Below are positions 1 to 5,094 of a stretch of DNA of 6,660 bases, piece by piece; the first letter of the stretch is position 1, and the number at the start of each line of letters is the position of its first letter. The notes below the pieces were generated by a model. It saw nothing but the letters and a program-made list of their open reading frames with translations. It made no database searches and was not told where the DNA came from. This DNA is from an uncultured Chryseolinea sp. (GTDB lineage Bacteria > Bacteroidota > Bacteroidia > Cytophagales > Cyclobacteriaceae): assembly GCA_946478915.1 (NCBI GenBank), contig CAMLER010000287.1, positions 1-6,660 on the forward strand. The letters are read 5' to 3'. The position numbers were made by a program, and so were the translations under genes.

Positions 1-729
1 CAGCTTGGCGACGTTTTCTTCCCGGTCAGCCGGATCAGGATGAGTTGAGAGAAATGTCGGTACCTCCTCTCCTCCCGACTGCGCCGAAAGCCTGTCGAGC
101 GTCTGAAAGAACCCTGCCATCTCACGAGCGTCGTAGTTTATCTTGGTAGAGTACTCAACGCCCAATTTGTCAGATTGGCTTTCCGCATCGCGTCCAAACT
201 TCAAAAATAAGAGACCAATTCCATTCTGAGCCAGGTCTGCAAACTGCGCGAACTCAGGGGATAAAACCATCCCGGCAACCAGTCCGATCTGCGCAAGCAT
301 GGCATTGCTATATTGTTTTGCTGAATGACGCGCGGTAATATGTCCGATCTCGTGGCCCAATACGCCGGCAAACTCAGCTTCATTATTAAAATGAGCCATA
401 ATCCCACGAGTAAAATATACGTATCCTCCGGGCACAGCAAAAGCATTTACCACCGGCGAATCCACGATCTTGAATTCATATTTTAAATTTTTTCGATGTG
501 AGATAGCGGCCATTTCCTGGCCCTTTTCCTCAATAAATTTTTGGAGCTTCGGGTCCTCGTACAAACCAAAAAAGCCAATTATATCCGGGTCAGATTGCTG
601 GCCCATCGCAATTTCCTGGCTTTCGGATAAAAGCATAAAGTCTCGTTTCCCCGTAACTGGGTTCTTTGCGCAGGAGACGAGTATAAATAACAGTGCAATT
701 ATACCCAGGCTTTGATTATTATTTTTCAT
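1..729 (-). CDS. M48-family metalloprotease, predicted lipoprotein (C-terminus cut by window edge)
   Basis: Reading the minus strand from the ATG at 729 gives 243 uninterrupted codons to the window edge, so the 3' end is missing. Residues 1-20 form a lipoprotein signal: hydrophobic IIALLFILVSC with a lipobox ending at Cys20. The segment NPVTGKRDFMLLSESQEIAMG-type (residues 23-43) is the usual opening of periplasmic M48 proteases. The zinc site is HEIGH at 126-130, and the third ligand is expected to be Glu183 in GRDAESQSD (181-187). The STHPDPADRE segment (228-237) is another family hallmark. Family knowledge: these BepA/Oma1/HtpX-related zinc endopeptidases act in envelope protein quality control. 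The lipobox implies a membrane-anchored periplasmic enzyme. A C-terminal TPR region is common in the family but cannot be seen here. No Shine-Dalgarno site precedes the start. The small zinc-ribbon-like gene lies 161 nt upstream on the same strand, and a shared transcript is not evident. The family call is firm; the substrate is unknown. Confidence 0.95.
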   Translation of the reverse strand, partial: MKNNNQSLGIIALLFILVSCAKNPVTGKRDFMLLSESQEIAMGQQSDPDIIGFFGLYEDPKLQKFIEEKGQEMAAISHRKNLKYEFKIVDSPVVNAFAVPGGYVYFTRGIMAHFNNEAEFAGVLGHEIGHITARHSAKQYSNAMLAQIGLVAGMVLSPEFAQFADLAQNGIGLLFLKFGRDAESQSDKLGVEYSTKINYDAREMAGFFQTLDRLSAQSGGEEVPTFLSTHPDPADREENVAKL

Positions 730-862
730 AGTCAGCTCAATTGTGGAAGGTTAATTATCGCAATGAAAAATCGAGCCAGACGATTATGCAATGTCAGTGA
801 GCTTTCCAGGGAGAGTGGTTGTGAGGCTCTCAAAGTGGCACAGCAACGTGAACGGAATTCCA

Positions 863-888
863 CAAAAAGATGCGGATAAATATCCACG
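863..888 (-). terminator. Possible weak intrinsic terminator after the small zinc-ribbon-like gene
   Basis: On the minus strand, GTGGAT (887-882) can pair with ATCCGC (877-872) across a 4-nt ATTT loop: six pairs, one of them G-U. A five-T run follows at 868-864. It starts only a few bases after the stop codon at 891, which is the right place for a terminator. The stem is short and the T-run is separated from it by a few bases, so it may be weak or fortuitous. Confidence 0.35.
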
Positions 889-890
889 GT

Positions 891-1151
891 CTAATGTTTT
901 CTTTTCAACTTCTCGATCCAGCGGTTTGCTTCCTCCTGCTTACGGATCTTGCCCGATGCGATTTGCTCGGCCAGTTTAGGATTCATATCGCCTTTTGAGG
1001 TAAGATGATAATAACCACAACTATCGCAAAGGTAGAAACCAACTGGCCCTTGATTGTCCTTGTAACCGTACGTACTCCAAGCCCCAATCAACGCATCTTC
1101 TGCCGCTGATTCGGTCAAATACTGCTTCTTCTTTGTTTCACAACCATCCAT
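891..1151 (-). CDS. Small protein with a zinc-ribbon-like CxxC-x3-H motif
   Basis: This encodes 86 residues of unknown function. I chose the ATG at 1151, giving MDGCETKKKQYL, because it follows an A/T-rich stretch typical of starts in this phylum. An in-frame ATG at 1184 would add 11 residues. The core is Cys4, a Tyr-x-x-x-x-Ala-rich helix (11-24), then CDSCGYYHLTSKG (42-54). Cys4, Cys42, Cys45 and His49 are plausible zinc ligands. The pattern Lys/Arg-Tyr, an Ala-containing helix, then Y-x-C-x-x-C-x-x-x-H-L-T is familiar from many short hypothetical proteins of bacteria and phages. The C-terminal third (57-86) is charged and probably helical, ending in KLKRKH, which could contact nucleic acid. 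It is cytoplasmic, with no signal peptide. It diverges from the cyclophilin gene across about 93 nt, which must hold both promoters. Coding status is well supported by the motif; the function is not assignable. Confidence 0.8.
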   Translation of the reverse strand: MDGCETKKKQYLTESAAEDALIGAWSTYGYKDNQGPVGFYLCDSCGYYHLTSKGDMNPKLAEQIASGKIRKQEEANRWIEKLKRKH

Positions 1152-1244
1152 TATAAAATACTTAACAAAAAACTCTCCGAGCATTCAGTCGGCTGATCAG
1201 ATATCCCTTTAGAATTATAAATTTACGCGCTTAAATTTATTCTT

Positions 1245-1688
1245 ATGAAGAAAGCAGAAATACACACCAAAAAGGGTGTTATGAAAATTCAGTTTTACGA
1301 AGAAGATGCACCCAATACGGTAAACAACTTTGTAACGCTTGCACAAAAGGGCTTTTATGACGGACTTATATTTCATCGCGTCATTCCTAATTTTATGATA
1401 CAAGGTGGCTGTCCAAATGGAATTGGTAATGGTGGTCCTGGTTATCATATCAAGTGTGAGCTCACTGGAGAAAATCAATACCATGATCGCGGCGTTCTTT
1501 CGATGGCACACGCTGGTCGAAACACAGGCGGCTCCCAATTTTTCATTTGCCACACACGCGATACCACTAAACATCTGGACCGTAACCATACGGTATTTGG
1601 AAAAGTATATGAAGGTCTGGAGGTGATAGACTCCATTCGTCAGGGTGACGTTATGGATAAGGTCGTCATCGTTGAGGACGACAAATGA
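1245..1688 (+). CDS. Cyclophilin-type peptidyl-prolyl cis-trans isomerase, cytoplasmic
   Basis: This is a 147-residue single-domain cyclophilin with no signal peptide, the normal length for bacterial cytoplasmic members. It catalyses cis-trans isomerisation of Xaa-Pro bonds during folding. Visible family blocks are [13 protein letters not shown] (43-55) with catalytic Arg45 and the Phe50/Met51/Gln53 pocket, [11 protein letters not shown] (63-73), [19 protein letters not shown] (83-101), and [13 protein letters not shown] (109-121). His110 occupies the position of the human CypA tryptophan that contacts cyclosporin, so low drug affinity is expected, as in many bacterial cyclophilins. Cys56 and Cys71 sit in the GGCP and IKCEL segments seen in several related bacterial cyclophilins. 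The gene is monocistronic: the divergent small gene lies upstream and a strong terminator begins 6 nt after the stop codon. No Shine-Dalgarno site precedes the ATG; the upstream sequence is A/T-rich. Confidence 0.97.
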   Translation: MKKAEIHTKKGVMKIQFYEEDAPNTVNNFVTLAQKGFYDGLIFHRVIPNFMIQGGCPNGIGNGGPGYHIKCELTGENQYHDRGVLSMAHAGRNTGGSQFFICHTRDTTKHLDRNHTVFGKVYEGLEVIDSIRQGDVMDKVVIVEDDK

Positions 1689-1693
1689 TAACG

Positions 1694-1727
1694 ATCAGGC
1701 TACGCGCAAACGTAGCCTGATGTTTTT
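1694..1727 (+). terminator. Strong intrinsic terminator of the cyclophilin gene
   Basis: ATCAGGCTACG (1694-1704) and CGTAGCCTGAT (1711-1721) form a perfect 11-bp stem with a 6-nt CGCAAA loop, followed by G and five T (1723-1727). It begins 6 nt after the cyclophilin stop codon. The esterase gene converges and ends at 1732, so the hairpin also lies just beyond the esterase stop. There is no T-run on that side, so for minus-strand transcripts it is more likely a 3'-end stabiliser than a full terminator. Confidence 0.93.
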
Positions 1728-1731
1728 CCGG

Positions 1732-2595
1732 CTAATATTGGTGGAAGCTATCCGACACAAATGAAAGAACAGTGGGAAGGGCCGTCCGCCAGTAAGTCCA
1801 GTTGTGCCCACCATCATGAACGCGGTACTCATGCGGAATTTCTTTTTTCCTCATAGCAATATGTACAAGTGAATTCCCCTCGTAAAGAAAATCATCATCG
1901 CCGCAGTCGATATACCACCTGACAGCTTTTTTCTGGTCGTCGGGCATTGCTTCGACTAACGCGAGGGCACTGTGCTTTTTGTAATAGGCTTCTACCTGCG
2001 CATCGCTCGCCTTGACGTCGCGTTGTTCAAGCCATTTTTTTGTGGCTTCCAAAGAAAGCGGACCGGTAGATGCGCTTAGGGGGCAAGCCGACGAAAATAG
2101 ATCCGGGCGATGCAGTGCATACATAAAAGAACCTCCGCCACCCATGGATAGTCCGGCTACGGCACGGTAGCGCTTGTCATTTTTAGTGCGATATGTCTTT
2201 TCAATAAAGGGCATGAATTCTTCGAAAAAGAAATCCTCATAACGCCATTCTCCCTTCACGTCATTGAAGTATCCGCGAATGCCCGTGTTTGCGTCGGGCA
2301 TTACGATGATCATAGCTGTTGCCCTGCCCTCGAGTATTTCATGATCAGCAATTGTCAATACTTCCCCAAACTGCACCCAGCCCGTCTGATCATCCCCGCC
2401 ACCATGCAAGAGGTACAGAACCGGATAACTTCGCTTCGATGTTTCATAATCCGGCGGAAGGTAGACCGCATACTTTCTGTCTCCCTTCAAAATTTTGCTG
2501 GGCAAAGTGAGGTCGTCATAAACTTTTCCGCTTTGGGCAGCAGCGAATAACGGGATGAACAATAATGCGAGGAGTGTCAGTTTGATCTTAGTCAT
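1732..2595 (-). CDS. Secreted esterase-D/feruloyl-esterase-like alpha/beta hydrolase
   Basis: This encodes 287 residues from the ATG at 2595. The in-frame upstream ATG at 2634 would put 13 polar residues before the signal peptide, so I reject it. Residues 1-20 are a Sec signal (KIKLTLLALLFIPLFAAA), with likely cleavage near Ala20-Gln21. The mature part matches the esterase-D fold: YAVYLPPDY (42-50), PVLYLLHGGGDDQTGWV (58-74, oxyanion region), the nucleophile elbow GLSMGG with Ser150, the acid Asp235 in CGDDDFLYEGN (231-241), and His264 in DGGHNWTYWRTALP. Relatives include feruloyl/acetyl-xylan esterases of the XynZ type, siderophore esterases and S-formylglutathione hydrolase. The secretion signal and absence of a carbohydrate-binding module suggest a periplasmic or extracellular carboxylic-ester hydrolase, possibly acting on plant polysaccharide esters, but no polysaccharide-degradation genes adjoin it. 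The substrate is therefore open. The gene diverges from the Ku operon. Confidence 0.92.
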   Translation of the reverse strand: MTKIKLTLLALLFIPLFAAAQSGKVYDDLTLPSKILKGDRKYAVYLPPDYETSKRSYPVLYLLHGGGDDQTGWVQFGEVLTIADHEILEGRATAMIIVMPDANTGIRGYFNDVKGEWRYEDFFFEEFMPFIEKTYRTKNDKRYRAVAGLSMGGGGSFMYALHRPDLFSSACPLSASTGPLSLEATKKWLEQRDVKASDAQVEAYYKKHSALALVEAMPDDQKKAVRWYIDCGDDDFLYEGNSLVHIAMRKKEIPHEYRVHDGGHNWTYWRTALPTVLSFVSDSFHQY

Positions 2596-2674
2596 TGTTA
2601 AATGGTTTGAACGAAAATACGCCAAAGAGGACAAGCTACAGCATATTTATTTCATAGCCGGCAAAAGTTCAATG

Positions 2675-2689
2675 GCAGGTGACACTTGC
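2675..2689. promoter_or_regulatory. Imperfect palindrome between the esterase and Ku genes, possible operator
   Basis: GCAGGTG-A-CACTTGC is a 15-bp near-palindrome with one mismatch in the 7-bp arms. It lies in the 222-nt divergent intergenic region, 79 nt upstream of the esterase start and 128 nt upstream of the Ku start. Such symmetry suits a dimeric regulator. There is only one copy and I recognise no known operator, so it may be chance. Confidence 0.2.
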
Positions 2690-2817
2690 GCATTAATTAC
2701 GGTGGACTTAACGCCCCGTTGGCAGAATCCGAAGTTTACAAATTTGATGAATGGAGTGCTCATAGTCAGCCGATGAAAGAGTGGCATTATTTTTCTAATA
2801 ATGACCAAAAAAAAATT

Positions 2818-3579
2818 ATGAGAGCAATTTGGACAGGTGCCATCGGATTTGGATTGGTCAACATCCCGGTTAAACTTTATAGTGCCTCTGAGCCCAGCGA
2901 ACTTGACCTCGACATGTTAGATAAGAAGGATCATGCACACATAAAATTTAAAAGGGTAAATGAAGAGACCGGTAAAGAGATTGCGTGGAATAACATTGTA
3001 AAGGGTTATAAGTACAAGGGCGACTATGTTATCCTTGACGATAAAGACTTTGAGCAGGCTAGCCCGAAAAAAAGCAAGTTTATTGAGATTACGGACTTTA
3101 TTATAGAAGAGGAAGTCGACCCGGTATATTATGAGACACCCTATTTTCTTGCCCCCGAAAAATCGGGAGCGAAAGCATACACGCTTTTGCGTGAGGCGTT
3201 GAAAAAAAGTGAAAAAGCAGGCATAGCAAGCTTTGTGTTGCGAAGCAAGGAGCATCTTTGCATACTGAGGCCATACAAGAATGCAATCGTATTGAATCGA
3301 CTCAGATTTGCGGAAGAGGTTCGTGACGTTTCAGAGTTGACGTTGCCAAAAGAAAAACCCAAGCCTGCAGAACTGAAAATGGCCCTCAACCTGATTGACC
3401 AACTAACAACTTCCTTCGATATAAAAAAGTACAAGGATACCTACACAGCGGAACTCAAAAAACTGATCAAAGCAAAGGCCAGTGGCAAGTCTATAACACA
3501 GCCTAAGATGAAGGTAACCCATCGCAAAGCCGACGACCTGATGAGTCAGCTGAAAGCAAGTCTAAAGAAAGCATCGTAA
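2818..3579 (+). CDS. ku: Non-homologous end-joining protein Ku
   Basis: This encodes a 253-residue bacterial Ku. As a homodimeric ring it binds double-strand DNA ends and recruits LigD-type enzymes. The reading frame stays open back to a TTG at 2686, but the family start MRAIWTGAIGFGLVNIPVKL begins at the ATG at 2818, after an A-rich stretch, so I use that. The Ku core covers roughly residues 1-215: the opening strand, the KRVNEETGKEI segment (45-55), VKGYKYKGDYVILDD (61-75), the EEEVDPVYYETPYFLAP region (97-112), and the helical ELKMALNLIDQL (185-196). The C-terminal part is short: a lysine-rich linker (214-236), then DDLMSQLKASLKKAS (239-253). This resembles the minimal C-terminal peptide that docks LigD, without the long basic tail of some Ku proteins. 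It forms an operon with the polymerase gene 11 nt downstream. Promoter boxes are not clear. Confidence 0.97.
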   Translation: MRAIWTGAIGFGLVNIPVKLYSASEPSELDLDMLDKKDHAHIKFKRVNEETGKEIAWNNIVKGYKYKGDYVILDDKDFEQASPKKSKFIEITDFIIEEEVDPVYYETPYFLAPEKSGAKAYTLLREALKKSEKAGIASFVLRSKEHLCILRPYKNAIVLNRLRFAEEVRDVSELTLPKEKPKPAELKMALNLIDQLTTSFDIKKYKDTYTAELKKLIKAKASGKSITQPKMKVTHRKADDLMSQLKASLKKAS

Positions 3580-3590
3580 TTTGGGCTATT

Positions 3591-4586
3591 ATGGCAACAA
3601 AAACGACAAAAACTAAAACAAAAGGGAAGGTCGCCAAGAAAAAGTCAGCGCCTGGAGAAAAGCCTGCACCGGCTAAGCAAAGCAGCGAGATTTTATCAGT
3701 GAATGGTCATGATGTAAAGCTTACCAATCAACAAAAAGTTTACTGGCCTAAAGAGGGAATAACAAAAGGTCAGGTGTTAAATTATTATAATCAAATCGCG
3801 AAATTCATTTTTCCTTATTTGAAGGACAGACCTCAATCATTGAAGAGGAATCCAAACGGAATTTTGGATAAGGGATTTTATCACAAAGATGCCGGTGACG
3901 CAGCACCTGATTGGGTTGACCAAATTGAACTCTATTCCGAGAGCGCCGACAAAAATATCAACTACATTGTCTGCAATAAAAAAGCAACGTTGCTCTATCT
4001 GAACAACTTGGGATGTATTGAACTCAATCCATGGAATTCCCGAACGAACAATCTTGATAAGCCCGATTACCTGGTGATGGACATCGATCCTTCTGACAAA
4101 AGCTCTTTCGAAGACGTTATCGAAACGGCGCTTGTCATAAAAGATATATTGGAAAAAGCTGAAGCGACATCATACTGCAAAACATCCGGGGCAACCGGCT
4201 TGCACGTATATGTCCCATTAGGAGCTGCCTATGACTACGAGCAGGCCAGAGCGTTTGCTGAAATCATTGCAACGATCGCCCAGTCTCAATTACCAAAGAC
4301 AACCACTCTGGAGCGCTCACTCAACAAAAGACATGATCGGATTTATATTGATTACTTGCAGAACAAGCGTGGACAGACACTTTCCTCTGTATATAGCCTG
4401 CGACCAGTACCCGGAGCGTCAGTATCCACTCCTCTGGAATGGCGGGAAGTAAAGCCGGGCCTACGCCCTGGTCACTTCCACATTTACAATATGGAGGAAC
4501 GTCTGTCGAAAGTGGGAGATCTTTTCCAGGGCGTTCTTAAAAGGAAAATTAATTTGCTAAAAGGATTGAAACTTCTCGGGGCGTAG
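3591..4586 (+). CDS. ligD: Stand-alone LigD polymerase/primase domain (NHEJ polymerase)
   Basis: This encodes 331 residues corresponding only to the LigD polymerase domain, an archaeo-eukaryotic-primase fold that fills gaps and adds (ribo)nucleotides at Ku-bound broken ends. Residues 1-30 are a lysine-rich, low-complexity tail (10 Lys in 30, with Thr, Ala and Pro). The domain then starts at LTNQQKVYWPKEGITKGQVL (44-63). Landmarks are GFYHKDAGDAAPDWV (95-109), TLLYLNNLGCIELNPWNSR (133-151), catalytic Asp164 and Asp166 in YLVMDIDPSD, SGATGLHVYVPL (199-210), and a third acidic residue, Asp254, in RIYIDYLQNKRGQT. The protein ends soon after the domain with KLLGA, so there is no ATP-dependent ligase or phosphoesterase module. 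Multidomain LigD of Pseudomonas or Mycobacterium is far longer. The tail resembles inter-domain linkers of fused LigD. The gene follows ku by 11 nt and is surely co-transcribed. The symbol is used because the domain is LigD-type; a PolD-like name would also fit. Confidence 0.95.
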   Translation: MATKTTKTKTKGKVAKKKSAPGEKPAPAKQSSEILSVNGHDVKLTNQQKVYWPKEGITKGQVLNYYNQIAKFIFPYLKDRPQSLKRNPNGILDKGFYHKDAGDAAPDWVDQIELYSESADKNINYIVCNKKATLLYLNNLGCIELNPWNSRTNNLDKPDYLVMDIDPSDKSSFEDVIETALVIKDILEKAEATSYCKTSGATGLHVYVPLGAAYDYEQARAFAEIIATIAQSQLPKTTTLERSLNKRHDRIYIDYLQNKRGQTLSSVYSLRPVPGASVSTPLEWREVKPGLRPGHFHIYNMEERLSKVGDLFQGVLKRKINLLKGLKLLGA

Positions 4587-4599
4587 CTTCTGGGGGCGT
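4572..4599 (+). repeat. Tandem duplication spanning the polymerase stop codon
   Basis: CTTCTCGGGGCGT (4572-4584) is repeated as CTTCTGGGGGCGT (4587-4599), 12 of 13 identical, with a 15-nt period. Because the period is a multiple of three, both copies read Leu-Leu-Gly-Ala-stop in the same frame: first with TAG (the real stop, 4584-4586), then with TGA (4599-4601). This looks like a small slippage duplication at the end of the gene. Copy 2 is outside the coding region. Confidence 0.75.
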
Positions 4600-4650
4600 G
4601 AAGAGTAGTAACAATTACATATAGAATGTGTTGTGGCTATTCTTGCTATC

Positions 4651-4690
4651 TTTTTTAAAAAAATTTACCCTTCAGACGAAAATCTTGCAC
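4651..4690 (+). promoter_or_regulatory. Possible promoter of the intergenic RNA
   Basis: A T/A tract (4651-4666, six T then seven A then TTT) precedes AATCTTGCA (4681-4689). The latter is similar to the Bacteroidota -7 element (consensus TAnnTTTG, often followed by CA), though one T shorter. No clear -33 TTTG is at the expected distance; the A/T tract could act as an upstream activating element. It would start transcription near 4690-4700. A similar box stands upstream of the kinase (4973-4981). This is inference only. Confidence 0.3.
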
Positions 4691-4708
4691 CCTGATGATA
4701 GGAGTCAT
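4682..4708 (+). repeat. Direct repeat copy A, upstream of the candidate RNA
   Basis: This 27-nt segment matches 4974-5000 at 21 of 27 positions without gaps. Shared blocks are ATCTTGCA, TGATGAT and GTCAT at identical spacing; the differences cluster in two short spacers. Scattered similarity continues for a few bases beyond. The two copies precede the candidate RNA and the histidine kinase respectively, which suggests a shared promoter or operator, not coding sequence. Confidence 0.6.
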
Positions 4709-4950
4709 GTATGAACACCTGAACCGGGTGTACCTTTTCGCTGTCTTGATTAGGGAGGCATGTCCGATCAGGTCAGGATGGGTAGAGATAATTATCGTAA
4801 CAGGTAAAAAACTAATCATCTGGAACCAGAAACAAAAACTGTGGTTTGATCAAGGAGGTATCTCTGATCAAGAAAGATCTAATAGAATAAACGCTGCAAA
4901 AGGCACTAAACTATTTGATCCAAGAGCGGGATAGTCCCGCTTTTGTTTTT
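4690..4950 (+). ncRNA. Candidate structured non-coding RNA with rod-like fold
   Basis: The plus strand can form a nested series of helices. Helix I is 4733-4743 with 4894-4903: CCTTTT pairs with AAAAGG, then G-C pairs around a bulged C and one mismatch. Helix II is 4744-4756 with 4861-4873: 13 continuous pairs, two of them G-U. Helix III, after a 6/4-nt internal loop, is 4763-4775 with 4842-4856: 13 pairs around a two-A bulge, three of them G-U. Helix IV is 4777-4785 with 4812-4820: 8 of 9 pairs. A separate 5' hairpin (4715-4719 with 4727-4731) precedes the rod, and an intrinsic terminator ends it. The 5' end is a guess from a promoter-like box. The G-U pairs would be A-C mismatches in the complementary RNA, so the plus strand is the likely transcript. 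The shape, a long interrupted rod, recalls 6S RNA, but I recognise no family signature. An overlapping 79-codon frame (4695-4934) lacks any recognisable protein features. Confidence 0.5.
4925..4950 (+). terminator. Intrinsic terminator in the polymerase-kinase gap
   Basis: AGCGGGA (4925-4931) and TCCCGCT (4935-4941) form a perfect 7-bp GC-rich stem with a 3-nt TAG loop, followed by a TTTTGTTTTT tract (4941-4950). It lies 339 nt after the polymerase stop codon and 145 nt before the kinase start. It would therefore end either a separate transcript from the gap or long read-through from the ku operon, and it insulates the kinase from both. Confidence 0.88.
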
Positions 4951-4973
4951 CTCCGCAGTTTGGAACTTTACAT

Positions 4974-5000
4974 ATCTTGCATTTTGATGATTTGGGTCAT
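4974..5000 (+). repeat. Direct repeat copy B, upstream of the histidine kinase
   Basis: This is the second copy of the 27-nt element at 4682-4708, 292 nt downstream and just past the terminator. It is preceded by T, giving TATCTTGCA (4973-4981), which is closer to the Bacteroidota -7 consensus than copy A. If this is the kinase promoter, the transcript would have a leader of about 100 nt. The conserved TGATGAT and GTCAT blocks lie at or just after the expected start site and could bind a regulator. Confidence 0.55.
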
Positions 5001-5004
5001 TTAG

Positions 5005-5052
5005 AAAGGAGGATGAATGCAATACCTTAGCAGAAAATATTTCGTTATATAA
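5005..5052 (+). promoter_or_regulatory. Strong Shine-Dalgarno with possible 11-codon leader peptide
   Basis: AAAGGAGG (5005-5012) is a near-perfect Shine-Dalgarno sequence, unusual in a window where the protein genes lack one. An ATG 4 nt later (5017) opens an 11-residue frame, MQYLSRKYFVI, ending at TAA 5050-5052, 42 nt before the kinase start. Another ATG directly abuts the site (5013) and opens only five codons. It might be a translated leader that influences kinase expression, or an RNA-level element. The peptide has no recognisable attenuation run. Confidence 0.25.
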
Positions 5053-5094
5053 AAGACTATAAATGAGTTCGTTAGGATTCATTTTACAAAAATT

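Noticed and set aside
1215..1589. A 124-codon minus-strand frame opposite the cyclophilin gene
   Set aside because: It is antisense to a clear cyclophilin with all family motifs, and its product has no recognisable features.
2686..2817. N-terminal extension of Ku from a TTG start
   Set aside because: The 44 extra residues do not resemble Ku, and the family's conserved N-terminus begins exactly at the ATG at 2818.
4715..4738. Hairpin ACACC/GGTGT followed by TTTT as a terminator
   Set aside because: The stem is only five pairs with a 7-nt loop, and the T-run is short and offset. The T-run also pairs better with AAAAGG at 4898-4903 as part of the longer fold.
4787..4796. Perfect palindrome GATAATTATC as an operator
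   Set aside because: It lies in the apical part of the candidate RNA fold, is A/T-rich and short, and has no second copy in the window, so chance is the simpler explanation.
4695..4934. A 79-codon open frame in the polymerase-kinase gap
   Set aside because: It has no recognisable domain or signal, its stop lies in the loop of the intrinsic terminator, and it overlaps the paired segments that explain the region better as structured RNA. It could still be a real small protein, but the sequence gives no positive support.
4682..5000. The direct repeats as target-site duplications flanking a mobile element
   Set aside because: At 27 nt with 6 mismatches they are too long and too diverged for a typical target duplication. 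No transposase or terminal inverted repeats adjoin them.
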